This document shows, piece after piece, positions 17,320 to 25,492 of a DNA stretch of 37,878 nt. Where the stretch lies: NCBI GenBank assembly GCA_036744635.1, contig DAIOHQ010000012.1:1-37878 (forward strand). The letters are read 5' to 3'. The position numbers were made by a program, and so were the translations under genes. The notes under the pieces were generated by a model that was not told where the DNA came from, did no database searches, and was given only the letters and a program-made list of their open reading frames with translations. Each line of letters starts with the position of its first letter. The stretch's first letter is position 1. Source of the DNA: DAIOHQ01 sp036744635. Lineage in GTDB: Bacteria > Planctomycetota > Phycisphaerae > Tepidisphaerales > Tepidisphaeraceae.

Positions 17320-18366
17320 TTACGAATAACCACCGTATCGCAGCGCTGCGGCGTACATCGCCAGCACGTTGTCTACCGGGATGTCATCGGTCAGCACCTG
17401 AGCCGGGCCGAGGATGTATCCGCCGCCGGGGGATAGTTGCTCGATACGCAGTTTCACTTCTCGCTCAACATCGCTGGGTGTGCCGCGCACGAGCACATCG
17501 GGATGGTTCACCGCGCCGACGAAGGTCAGCCGGTCACCCAGTTCGCGCTTGATACAGGGAAGGTCATTGTCGCGCACGGTTGGCGGCGCTGGGTCCCACA
17601 TGTCCACGCCGATCTCCACCAGGTCCGGCAGAATCGGCCGGCAGTATCCGCAGCAATGAAACCAAATTTTCAGGCCATGCTTCTTGGCGACCGCGAAGAT
17701 GCGCTTGAATTGCGGCTTATAGAATTCGCGCCAGATCTCGGGCCTGCAGTGCATGTTGAGCATCGAGCCGACATCATCCCCGCAGCGATAGATGTCGAAA
17801 TGGCCGTCGGCCGCGGCAAGCCAGCGCTCGTTCCATTCCACGAAGAAGTCGCCCATGCGGTGCATGTAGGCGTGGGCGAGGTCGGGGTTGTCGTAGGGAT
17901 CGAGCAAGGCCTGCTCATCACCGCGAAGGTTCATGGCATGGACGATGCCGCAGCCGCCTTCGCCGCCGACGGAAGGCCGGCCTTTCGCCTGGATGGCGAG
18001 GCAGCGCTCTTTCACGGTGGAATAGTCGAACCAGTCGGCGCTGGGCCAGGGATAGTCGTCGAGATCCTTAACGGATTCAGCAAAGGCGAGCGACCAATGG
18101 TGCTGACAGCGGATGCCGAAGAAATCGGTGGACGTGCCGTCGGGCAGGGTTTGTGGCTTGGGGCCGATGTAATTGGGATAGACATAATCGACATTGAAGA
18201 CGGAGAAGCCGTCGATGCCGAGGGCGGAGTAGAGGCTCAGCAGATCGTTCACTTTGAAGTGCTTGAACAGCCGGGCGGTGATGCCGGTGTTGGCGTCCAA
18301 GCCCAGCGGAATGCGATCGACGGGGCGATGATCGAGCGTGGCGAGGATGCGGTCGCGCGGGGTCAT
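17320..18366 (-). CDS. Uroporphyrinogen decarboxylase-like (URO-D superfamily) protein, probably not HemE
   Basis: This 348-residue TIM-barrel protein opens with MTPRDRILATLDHRPVDRIP, the typical start of URO-D/methyltransferase-like relatives. It also has FHCCGYCRPILPDLVEIGVD and a C-terminal GGGYILGPAQVLTDDIPVDN, both seen in that superfamily. True HemE signatures (the N-terminal RQAGRYLPEY) are absent, so haem synthesis is unlikely. The HCC pair (in FHCCGYC) could bind metal, as in the corrinoid methyltransferases of the family. In many environmental bacteria such genes sit beside sugar dehydrogenases and isomerases, as here beside xylulokinase. GGAG lies 8 bases before the ATG. Substrate and reaction are unknown. 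Confidence 0.82.
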   Translation of the reverse strand: MTPRDRILATLDHRPVDRIPLGLDANTGITARLFKHFKVNDLLSLYSALGIDGFSVFNVDYVYPNYIGPKPQTLPDGTSTDFFGIRCQHHWSLAFAESVKDLDDYPWPSADWFDYSTVKERCLAIQAKGRPSVGGEGGCGIVHAMNLRGDEQALLDPYDNPDLAHAYMHRMGDFFVEWNERWLAAADGHFDIYRCGDDVGSMLNMHCRPEIWREFYKPQFKRIFAVAKKHGLKIWFHCCGYCRPILPDLVEIGVDMWDPAPPTVRDNDLPCIKRELGDRLTFVGAVNHPDVLVRGTPSDVEREVKLRIEQLSPGGGYILGPAQVLTDDIPVDNVLAMYAAALRYGGYS

Positions 18367-18411
18367 GTCATATTCTCCAAAAATGCGGCGCTGCTTGCAT
18401 GCTCTCTCTCG

Positions 18412-20493
18412 CTATTGCGCCAGTTCCTGGCGGCGGCGCAGGCGGGGAAGCTTCTTTTCGATCAACAGCGCGGTCATCTTGGCGGCGTTGCGATCGATGC
18501 GCTGGCGGGAGGATTCACTGAACATTGCCACCCATTCGGCCGGCACGCCACCAGCGCCGCGCAGCGTGCCGGAGAGCATGGCGGCACGGCCGGAAATGGT
18601 GTCGGAATCGCGGCCGATGTTGGTGCCGCCGATGGCGGACTGGCGGACATCGCCTTTGGCGATCTTGAACATGGCCAGCGAGAGGCCCCAGAGCTCGAGC
18701 GGGTCGATCTGGTGATAAAACAGGCACTTGTCGTAGAGTTCCTTGCGCGCGGCGAGCACGTCATCGTATTTTTCGGCGATGTCGAGGCAGGTCTGGATGT
18801 AAGCGCGGGGGGATTCGAACGAACGCTTGTCGAAGGTCTTGAAACCTTCGGTCGGGGCGACGCGGACGGCGGCCTGGCAGATGGAATCGACGGTCGCCTG
18901 CGGGCGCAGCGCCTCGGCGACGGTGGCGGCCAGCATCGCCGCCGCCATCACATCCAAGCCGCGCTGGTACATGTAAGAGACCGCCGTTGCGTCGATGGCG
19001 GCGAACTCCGGATCGGCGATGTTGTAGAGCCCTACCGGCTCCATGCACATCACGGTTGAACCGGTCACCTGAATCCAGTGGCCGGTGACGCGTGCATCCC
19101 AGCCCTGGCAGATCAGGTCGTAGGCGTGGCCCATGCACTGGATGAAAAAATGGTCGCGGTTGAGCCGGTCTTTCCAGGTCTGGCCGAATTGGCGGGCCAT
19201 CACCGGCAGGCCGTCGCGGCCCATGTAGGTTTCCACCAGCAGCGCGGCCATCTGGTTGTCATCCTCGCTCTCCAGGCGGGCCGGCTCGAGGATGGTTTGA
19301 ATGCCGCCGGGGTGCTTCTTGTCGATCTCCCAATAGAACTGTCCTTCTACTGGAGAACCCATGGCGTTGCCGATGGCGCCGGCGAGGAGATTGCCGCGGA
19401 TCTTGCCATACAGAAGTGATTGGCCGTCGATAGTCTTGGCCGCGAGCGATTCGATGACATGGATGATCGAGCTTTCTGTGTGCAGTCGGTTGTCCACGAC
19501 AGCGGTGATGGGCTGCCATGGCCGCGCCAGCGGCTCGGCCCACTCGCGCCACTCCGTGGGGAACACATCCCTCCCGCCCAGCGCGCCGATGATCGTGCCG
19601 CCGACGATGGCGGGAATCGTGTGCATGCCGACCCATGCATAATTCCATGCTCCACTGCTGCGGCTGCCCAGCAGCAGGGCCATAAACTGCTCGGGCTTGT
19701 CCGTGTAATCGTGCAGCAGCGGAAGGAGCCAGCGCAGCGGATTCCAGGCGATGAAGTCGTTCTCGCGGCGGTCGGCGACGAAACCGCCTTCCTGCGCCCA
19801 CCATTTCACAAATTCCTGCGGTTTGCCTTTGAAAGATGCGCCGCTGCGCGCTGAGCGGTTGATCTGTCCGAAGATCTCCTTGTTGTTTTCCATCGCCAGC
19901 CGAATGACGGTATTCACCACTGTGATGCCCGTCGCGCCGGGCTGGAAAGCGGCGGCCACCGCGGCGGCACACAATCCCGCCCAATCGGCGCCGGTCTTTC
20001 CCTGGGCGACGGAGCCGAGCTCGACGCCATCCAGGTAGGCATATTCCGGGTCGGCGAGGTGGTAGATTCCCACCGCCGGCATGGCGGCACAGATCAGTCC
20101 ATTTGGGGCATTGCCCATGCCGCTGATGCGCGGGTGCATTCCCTCTTGAAGAATCTCCTGGATGCTGTGGATGTTGTCCCAGGCGAAAGCCGGTGTGGCC
20201 AGCCCGGCGTCATGCTTGAGCAGGTTGCCGAAGTCTTCGGGCGTGACCCGGCCATGCTTTTGCAGGTAGGCGCGCACACCCAGATCGATGAAGGGGTTCA
20301 TGTTGGCGCTGTTCATGCGATACTTATCCGGCTCTACTGGCTTGGCGCGGTGCAGCTTCAGCGTCAATAGATCGGCGGGGTGCTCGGTCTGAAAGGGTCT
20401 GCAGTCGAGAATCCAGGAATAGCCGAATTCCGCGGCGATGGCCGCGCCCAGCAGCGCCCCGTGAATGCGCTCGTGCAGTGAGATACCAGCCAT
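18412..20493 (-). CDS. Double-domain ADP-ribosylglycohydrolase-like protein with a degenerate first domain
   Basis: The 693-residue protein holds two ADP-ribosylglycohydrolase folds in tandem. This family cleaves N- or O-glycosidic links to ADP-ribose using a paired-metal centre. The second domain (~362-690) keeps the metal motifs: ESEDDNQMA (~408, the DDT-like site) and GRDSDTISG (~625-633, equivalent to GGDTDT). In the first domain (~12-350) the matching positions read MNPFID and WVGMHTI, so most acidic ligands are missing. Parallel segments such as GIYHLADPEYAYLDG and GLYNIADPEFAAIDA show that the halves are related. GGAG is placed 9 bases before the ATG. It is divergent from the sugar isomerase gene at 20672 and sits with xylulokinase, so a glycoside of a sugar could be its substrate; this is inference. 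Confidence 0.85.
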   Translation of the reverse strand: MAGISLHERIHGALLGAAIAAEFGYSWILDCRPFQTEHPADLLTLKLHRAKPVEPDKYRMNSANMNPFIDLGVRAYLQKHGRVTPEDFGNLLKHDAGLATPAFAWDNIHSIQEILQEGMHPRISGMGNAPNGLICAAMPAVGIYHLADPEYAYLDGVELGSVAQGKTGADWAGLCAAAVAAAFQPGATGITVVNTVIRLAMENNKEIFGQINRSARSGASFKGKPQEFVKWWAQEGGFVADRRENDFIAWNPLRWLLPLLHDYTDKPEQFMALLLGSRSSGAWNYAWVGMHTIPAIVGGTIIGALGGRDVFPTEWREWAEPLARPWQPITAVVDNRLHTESSIIHVIESLAAKTIDGQSLLYGKIRGNLLAGAIGNAMGSPVEGQFYWEIDKKHPGGIQTILEPARLESEDDNQMAALLVETYMGRDGLPVMARQFGQTWKDRLNRDHFFIQCMGHAYDLICQGWDARVTGHWIQVTGSTVMCMEPVGLYNIADPEFAAIDATAVSYMYQRGLDVMAAAMLAATVAEALRPQATVDSICQAAVRVAPTEGFKTFDKRSFESPRAYIQTCLDIAEKYDDVLAARKELYDKCLFYHQIDPLELWGLSLAMFKIAKGDVRQSAIGGTNIGRDSDTISGRAAMLSGTLRGAGGVPAEWVAMFSESSRQRIDRNAAKMTALLIEKKLPRLRRRQELAQ

Positions 20494-20671
20494 GTCCCGT
20501 CGCTCCCTTCGATGCGTCTGCTCCTGGTTGCGGGGATGATACCAATGCCGAGCGGGTAACTCACGCGCCAGGCGATGTGGTATTGCTCAGATCCCCATGG
20601 GATGCCTTGATTTTCGCAGGTGCGCAGCTACGCTGCACCCGTCACCAAATTACTCTTTTTAAGGATGCACC

Positions 20672-21547
20672 ATGAAGCTCGGGTACCTCGTCAGTTTCAA
20701 CAGGGATGAGCCAGGGCGGGCGCGCCGGCTTGGGTTTGACAGCCTCGAACTGCACGCTTCAAGCTGGTTTGGCAACGATATCTACAGCGACAAGAAGCAG
20801 CGCCAGGAGATTGTCGATCAGCTCAAGGCGGCGCGGGAAGAGTTCGGCATTTCGGTCAGCGCCATCGCCAATTACTGGCCGGCCATCGGGTACAAGGGCA
20901 AGGAGCTTACCGACTCGATGAAGAAGGCGATCGACATCGCCGAGGCGTGCGGCGCCGGCGTGGTGACGGCGATCGTCGGGCGCGAAGACAAGAACAAGAG
21001 CATCAAGGACAATATTCCGGCGTGGGCCAAGGGATATGCCTCGGTTGCAAAAGCGGCCGAGGACAAGGGCGTTCGGATCGGGTTTGAAAACTGGCCGGCG
21101 TTTGGCGGATATCCCATGACCGGCCAGACGATGGCGATCACCCCGGAGGCGTGGGAGGCGATGTTTGACGCGCTGCCGAGCAAGGCGCTGGGGCTGGAAT
21201 TCGACCCATCGCACCTGTACTGGCAGGAGATCGATCACATGGCGGCGCTGCGCAAGTTTGCCGACCGCGTCGTGCATGTGCATGCCAAGGACACGGAAAT
21301 ATTCTACGACAAGCGCGACCACGTCGGCATCTATGGCGATGGTTGGTGGACCTATCGCATTCCGGGGCTGGGCGAGATTGACTGGAATGAATTCATGGCC
21401 GGGCTGCACAGCATCGGCTACAAGGGCGGCATCGCGATCGAGCACGAAGATGGCCGCTTCGATGCGGGGCGGCAGAAGGCGGATCTGAAGGAATACGAGC
21501 AAGGATTGAAAATCGGCCTGGCGACGCTGCGGCCGCTGGCGGGATGA
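20672..21547 (+). CDS. Sugar phosphate isomerase/epimerase (TIM barrel, AP-endonuclease 2 superfamily)
   Basis: This 291-residue protein has the barrel signature of the xylose-isomerase-like superfamily: RRLGFDSLELHASSW near the start, GVVTAIVGRED, GIRIGFEN-type strand (VRIGFENWP), LEFDPSHLYWQ with a metal-type Asp and His, VVHVHAKDTE and IAIEHEDG. These residues normally bind a divalent metal and interconvert ketose and aldose or epimers. AAGGA lies 7 bases before the ATG, and an intrinsic terminator follows at 21570. It is divergent from the ADP-ribosylglycohydrolase-like gene, with 178 bases between them, and probably shares control with the sugar group. The exact sugar cannot be read; an inositol or xylose-type compound is possible. 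Confidence 0.88.
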   Translation: MKLGYLVSFNRDEPGRARRLGFDSLELHASSWFGNDIYSDKKQRQEIVDQLKAAREEFGISVSAIANYWPAIGYKGKELTDSMKKAIDIAEACGAGVVTAIVGREDKNKSIKDNIPAWAKGYASVAKAAEDKGVRIGFENWPAFGGYPMTGQTMAITPEAWEAMFDALPSKALGLEFDPSHLYWQEIDHMAALRKFADRVVHVHAKDTEIFYDKRDHVGIYGDGWWTYRIPGLGEIDWNEFMAGLHSIGYKGGIAIEHEDGRFDAGRQKADLKEYEQGLKIGLATLRPLAG

Positions 21548-21569
21548 GCTGCAACTGAATTGACCAACG

Positions 21570-21603
21570 AGCGGGCGGCTATCAAAAGTCGCCCGCTTTT
21601 TTT
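21570..21603. terminator. Intrinsic terminator after the sugar isomerase gene
   Basis: AGCGGGCGGCT (21570-21580) pairs with AGTCGCCCGCT (21587-21597) with one G-U pair, loop ATCAAA, then seven T residues (21597-21603). It ends 10 bases before the nadA stop on the other strand. No A-tract precedes the stem, so it is probably a one-way terminator for the plus-strand gene. Confidence 0.9.
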
Positions 21604-21613
21604 GCGCAACAGT

Positions 21614-22792
21614 TTAGTCGATGGTGGTTCCTACTGGTTGAAATTTCTGCAACGGGTTGCCGGTGCCCTTGATGGCGAGCATGCGCTGCAGGGCGACCGT
21701 CGCCCACTTCCGCGTGGTTGCATCCACCTTGATCTCGTTGACGACCTTTCCTTCCACAAGATTCTCCAGCACCCAACAGAGGTGCGGAAGATCGATGCGG
21801 TACATCGTCGTGCAGAGGCACTGGCAGTCGCTGAGCACGATGATCTTCTGCTCGGGATGCTGATTTTTCAGGCGGTTCACCAGGTGAACTTCGGTGCCGA
21901 TGGCCCATTCGCTGCCCGGCGGGGCGGCCTCAATCTGTTTCACGATGTAGGCGGTGCTGCCGGCCATGTCGGCCTTCTGCACCACCTCCCACTTGCACTC
22001 GGGATGCACGATCACCTTCATGTCCGGATACTTTTGGCGGACCTGGTCCACGTGTTCCGGCCGGAACAGCGCATGTACCGAGCAGTGCCCTTTCCAGAGC
22101 ACGAAATCGGCGGCCGCAAGGCGTTGGGGATCGTTGTCGCCGAGATCGCTGCGCGGATCCCATACCACCATCTGCTCAAGCGGATAACCCATGGCATATG
22201 CGGTGTTGCGGCCGAGGTGCTGATCGGGGAAGAAGAGAATTTTCACCTTCTTGCCCGGCTTGTGCGTCGGCGCTGCGCCGCCCTTCAGCGCCCATTCCAG
22301 AACGTTTCGGCAGTTGCTGCTGGTGCAGACCGCGCCGCCGTGTTCGCCGACGAACGCCTTGATGGCGGCCGAGCTGTTCATGTAGGTGATGGGAACGATG
22401 GTCTGATCCGGGCAGAGTTCCTGAAGCTGGCTCCAGCACTCGAGGGTCTGATCGAGATTGGCCATGTCGGCCATCGAGCAGCCGGCGCCGAGATCGGGAA
22501 GGATCACGTGCACGTTTTCATCGGTGAGAATGTCGGCCGACTCGGCCATGAAATGCACGCCGCAGAAGACGACGTATTCGATGCCCTTCTGGTCGGCGGC
22601 CTTGCGCGACAGCTCGAAGGAGTCGCCGGTGAAATCGGCGTAGTCGATGATGGCATCCTGCTGGTAGTGATGGCCGAGGATCAGCAGTTTCTCGCCAAGA
22701 ACAGCGCGGGCGGAATCGATGCGCAGGCGCAGCTCTGGATCGGAGAGTTCGCGATACAACTTGGGAAGCGGAGGTTGCCAGGCGAGCGTCAT
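21614..22792 (-). CDS. nadA: Quinolinate synthase A
   Basis: NadA condenses iminoaspartate with dihydroxyacetone phosphate to make quinolinate for NAD synthesis, using a [4Fe-4S] cluster. The 392-residue protein has ILGHHYQQDAIIDYADFTGDS (start of the first domain), VVFCGVHFMAESADIL with cluster Cys77, LPDLGAGCSMADMA, VHPECKWEVVQKAD with the second probable cluster Cys, GSTAYIV, and CQCLCTTMYRIDLPHLCWVLENL, which carries the third. Together these match the long bacterial NadA type. AAAGGAAA sits four bases before the ATG. No nadB or nadC is in the window, so the pathway is scattered. It runs convergently into the sugar isomerase gene and divergently from metF. Confidence 0.95.
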   Translation of the reverse strand: MTLAWQPPLPKLYRELSDPELRLRIDSARAVLGEKLLILGHHYQQDAIIDYADFTGDSFELSRKAADQKGIEYVVFCGVHFMAESADILTDENVHVILPDLGAGCSMADMANLDQTLECWSQLQELCPDQTIVPITYMNSSAAIKAFVGEHGGAVCTSSNCRNVLEWALKGGAAPTHKPGKKVKILFFPDQHLGRNTAYAMGYPLEQMVVWDPRSDLGDNDPQRLAAADFVLWKGHCSVHALFRPEHVDQVRQKYPDMKVIVHPECKWEVVQKADMAGSTAYIVKQIEAAPPGSEWAIGTEVHLVNRLKNQHPEQKIIVLSDCQCLCTTMYRIDLPHLCWVLENLVEGKVVNEIKVDATTRKWATVALQRMLAIKGTGNPLQKFQPVGTTID

Positions 22793-23109
22793 GGTTTCCT
22801 TTCGTGCGGCGGCATTCTAACCGCCAGGGCACAGCAATTGTACGGAGGAATGCGGCCAATTGTGCGGCATATTTCCCCATCGCCTGTGCGTTATAACTCC
22901 TTGAATTAGCATGTGTTGCCGCAGGTATTGGGCAAGAAATGGCGGTCGCCTGTGATTGTTGGATTTTCCGCGAGACTTGACGGGATGGCAAAAGTAAGCA
23001 ACACTACATCCGGATGAGCGGATGGATGCAGTGGATTCCGCTTCACTGACAAATCGCACTTCGCCGATAGATCATCGTTGCGAACATACTTTGGCTCCGG
23101 AGCGCTGTG
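22793..23109. other. Divergent nadA-metF intergenic region
   Basis: This 317-base stretch must hold the promoters of nadA (minus) and metF (plus). Two CAATTG copies lie near 22836 and 22857 in a relatively A/T-rich patch. I see no convincing -35/-10 pair, no SAM-type riboswitch before metF and no small gene. Confidence 0.4.
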
Positions 23110-23985
23110 ATGCGAATTGACAAACTGTTGGGACTTGGCCAGCCGACGATTTCCTTCGAGTTCTTCCCGCCGAAGAATGACGTCGGTTGGGCGCAGCTCT
23201 ATGGGGCGATTGCGGATTTGCACACGCTCAAGCCGAGTTACGTTTCGGTTACCTACGGCGCCGGCGGGAGCACGCGGGAAAAAACGGTCACTCTCGTCGA
23301 GCGCATCCAGAATGAATTGAAAATCCGCTCGATGGCGCATCTCACCTGCGTCGGCCACACCGCCACCGAGATCGGCGCGATTCTCGATGACATCTGGAAG
23401 GCGGGGATTCGCAACGTGCTGGCGCTGCGCGGCGATCCGCAGGCCGGGCAGCCGATGTTCGTCAAGACCGAAGGCGGATTCGGCTTCGCCAATGAGCTCG
23501 TTGAATTCATCCGCGCCAGGCACGACTTCTGCATCGGCGTCGCCGGATATCCCGAAGGACATCCGCAATGCCTCAATCGCACGCGCGACCTGGAAAACCT
23601 CAAGAAGAAGGCGGACGCCGGCGCGGATTTCATCATCACCCAGCTTTTCTTCGACAATGCCGACTTTTACCGCTTCCGCGACCAGGCCCGCGCCATGGGG
23701 ATCAAGCTGCCGATCGTGGCCGGCATCATGCCGATCCTGAACGTCTCGCAAATCAAGCGATTCATTTCGATGTGCGGGGCGAAAATTCCCCATCCGCTGC
23801 TGTTGAAGCTGGAGGCGCTGGAGGCCGATCCGGAAGCGGTGTATGCCGCAGGCGTGGAATACGCGATCGAACAATGCCGCGACCTGCTGGCCAATAGTGT
23901 CGATGGCCTGCACTTCTACACCCTCAACAAGAGCAAGGCGACGGTGCAGATCTGCAAAGACCTCAATCCGAAGCACGCGGCGTAA
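23110..23985 (+). CDS. metF: 5,10-methylenetetrahydrofolate reductase
   Basis: MetF reduces methylene-THF to methyl-THF with an FAD cofactor, supplying methyl groups for methionine synthesis. The 291-residue barrel has ISFEFFPPKND near the start with the catalytic Glu, SVTYGAGGS, MAHLTCVG, NVLALRGDP, FCIGVAGYPEGHP, DAGADFIITQLFFDN and PIVAGIMPI, all classic. GGAG at 23099-23102 sits 7 bases before the ATG at 23110. An overlapping GTG three bases earlier is less well spaced. It is a single gene followed after 39 bases by modA, which appears to have its own promoter. No frame or residue oddities were seen. Confidence 0.95.
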   Translation: MRIDKLLGLGQPTISFEFFPPKNDVGWAQLYGAIADLHTLKPSYVSVTYGAGGSTREKTVTLVERIQNELKIRSMAHLTCVGHTATEIGAILDDIWKAGIRNVLALRGDPQAGQPMFVKTEGGFGFANELVEFIRARHDFCIGVAGYPEGHPQCLNRTRDLENLKKKADAGADFIITQLFFDNADFYRFRDQARAMGIKLPIVAGIMPILNVSQIKRFISMCGAKIPHPLLLKLEALEADPEAVYAAGVEYAIEQCRDLLANSVDGLHFYTLNKSKATVQICKDLNPKHAA

Positions 23986-23988
23986 CCA

Positions 23989-24018
23989 TCGACATCCCCT
24001 GCATCGGCCGGATATAAC
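23989..24018 (+). promoter_or_regulatory. Sigma-70-like promoter of modA, possibly leaderless
   Basis: TCGACA (23989-23994, five of six matches to the -35 consensus) is followed after 18 bases by TATAAC (24013-24018, five of six matches to -10). The -10 ends only six bases before the modA ATG at 24025. Transcription would therefore begin at or next to the start codon. No Shine-Dalgarno sequence is present. Confidence 0.65.
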
Positions 24019-24024
24019 GGATTC

Positions 24025-24810
24025 ATGCGATGGCTTGGGCTGCTGGTATTGGTCGGAATGGCGGTTCGCGCCGGCGCGGCGACGATTGAAGTGTCGGCGG
24101 CGGCGAGCTTGCAGGAGGCGTTGACCGAGATTGCCCGCGCTTACGAGCACGACAGCGGCGACACAATTCGGCTGAATTTCGGCGCATCCGGGCAACTGCT
24201 GGCGCAGATAACACATGGCGCTCCGGTCGATCTCTTCATCTCTGCGGCGCAGGCGCAGATGGACGAATTGAAGAAGGCGAGGTTGATCGCCGGCGAGGAT
24301 CATCTCATTGCACGTAACACGCTGGTGCTGATCGTTCCAGCCAGCGCTGCAAATCCCCCTGCTAATTTTGCGGATCTTACCGACGCCCGCTTTGGGCGCA
24401 TCGCGATGGGCCAGCCCAAGACCGTTCCGGCCGGCGAATATGCGATGCAGACAATTAAGGCGCTGAAGATCGCGGATGCCGTCAAGCCGCGGCTGGTGTA
24501 CGGACTGAACGTGCGGCAGGTGCTTGATTACGTGGAGCGCGGCGAGGTGGACGCCGGCATCGTGTATGCAACTGACGCCATCGCGGCCGGCGAGAAGGTC
24601 AAAGTCGCCGCGGCCGCGGATGAGAAGCTGCACGAGCCGATTGTCTATTCCGCGGCGGTATTGCGCGATGCGCCGCAACCTGCTGCCGCCGGGGCTTTTC
24701 TTGCTTATTTGAGCACCCGGCCGGCCCAGGCGATTTTGCAGAAAAAGGGATTCGCGCCGCCCTCGCCGACCCCCCCTGCCCCTCCGACCACCAAGAGTTC
24801 CGATGAGTGA
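24025..24810 (+). CDS. modA: Molybdate ABC transporter, substrate-binding protein
   Basis: ModA captures molybdate or tungstate in the periplasm and delivers it to ModB. The 261-residue protein starts with a signal peptide (~18 residues, ending near RAGAA). It then shows the oxyanion-binding pattern IEVSAAASLQEALTEIA, LNFGASGQLLAQI, GAPVDLFISAAQAQMD, FGRIAMGQPKTVPAGEYA and VDAGIVYATDA. The C-terminus is a proline-rich tail (PPSPTPPAPP) beyond the usual end. The ATG follows a promoter-like -10 by six bases. The stop overlaps the modB start by eight bases, so the two are cotranscribed. Confidence 0.93.
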   Translation: MRWLGLLVLVGMAVRAGAATIEVSAAASLQEALTEIARAYEHDSGDTIRLNFGASGQLLAQITHGAPVDLFISAAQAQMDELKKARLIAGEDHLIARNTLVLIVPASAANPPANFADLTDARFGRIAMGQPKTVPAGEYAMQTIKALKIADAVKPRLVYGLNVRQVLDYVERGEVDAGIVYATDAIAAGEKVKVAAAADEKLHEPIVYSAAVLRDAPQPAAAGAFLAYLSTRPAQAILQKKGFAPPSPTPPAPPTTKSSDE

Positions 24811-25468
24811 GCTGAGATCGGCGCTTCTGCTGTCGCTGCAGGTCGCGTCGATCGCGACGCTGCTGATCGCGCTGACCGCGATTCCGCTGGCGTTCTTCTT
24901 CGCCCGCTCGCGCTTTCGCGGCAAGAGCCTGCTGGAGGCGCTGCTCACGGTGCCGCTGGTGCTGCCGCCGACGGTGGTCGGATATTTTCTGATCGTCCTG
25001 TTCGGGCGCAACGGCTGGATCGGGCAGTTCACGTTCAGGTGGTTCGGCTATTCGATCCTGTTCCGCCGCGAAGGGGCGGTGCTGGCGGCGGCCGTCGTCT
25101 CGCTCCCGCTGCTGTTTCTGCCGGCCAAAGCCGCCTTCGCGGCGATCGAGCGCGAGCTCGAGGACATCGCCCGCCTCTATGGCGCCAACCCGCTGCAGAT
25201 TTTCTGGCACGTGAGCCTGCCGCTGGCCCGGCGCGGCATCGTCAGCGGATTATTCCTGGCATTTGCGCGGGCTCTGGGCGAATTCGGGGCGACCACGATG
25301 GTGCTCGGCGACCGCGAAGGCCAGCGCACCCTGCCGATTTCGATCTACATGGATTACATCTCCGGCAATCCCACCGCCGCCACCGTCGCCGCGGTGCTGC
25401 TGCTCACGGGCATTTCGCTGGCCATCACCTATGCCTATAACCGTTCGCCGCTGGGAGGGCGCTCGTAA
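24803..25468 (+). CDS. modB: Molybdate ABC transporter, permease
   Basis: ModB forms the membrane channel of the molybdate importer. The 221-residue protein has about five hydrophobic helices and the loop that contacts the ATPase (ELEDIARLYGANPLQIFWHVSLP, the EAA-type loop). It also has the ModB-type stretch LGEFGATTMVLGDREGQ followed by TLPISIYMDY. It overlaps modA by eight bases. The gene expected next, the ATPase modC, is absent: 24 bases later begins a convergent gene on the other strand. The ATPase must be encoded elsewhere or supplied by another transporter. Confidence 0.93.
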   Translation: MSELRSALLLSLQVASIATLLIALTAIPLAFFFARSRFRGKSLLEALLTVPLVLPPTVVGYFLIVLFGRNGWIGQFTFRWFGYSILFRREGAVLAAAVVSLPLLFLPAKAAFAAIERELEDIARLYGANPLQIFWHVSLPLARRGIVSGLFLAFARALGEFGATTMVLGDREGQRTLPISIYMDYISGNPTAATVAAVLLLTGISLAITYAYNRSPLGGRS

Positions 25469-25492
25469 CCTCACAGGATGCATTTCGACGGC

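Noticed and set aside
17437..19059. A 540-codon plus-strand frame, and others at 15760-16629 and 30844-33033
   Set aside because: They mirror real minus-strand genes (URO-D-like, ADP-ribosylglycohydrolase-like, xylulokinase, deacetylase) and look like reverse-strand composition only.
22906..25032. A 708-codon minus-strand frame across metF, modA and the nadA-metF gap
   Set aside because: It covers three well-identified plus-strand features, has no ribosome-binding site and shows shadow composition.
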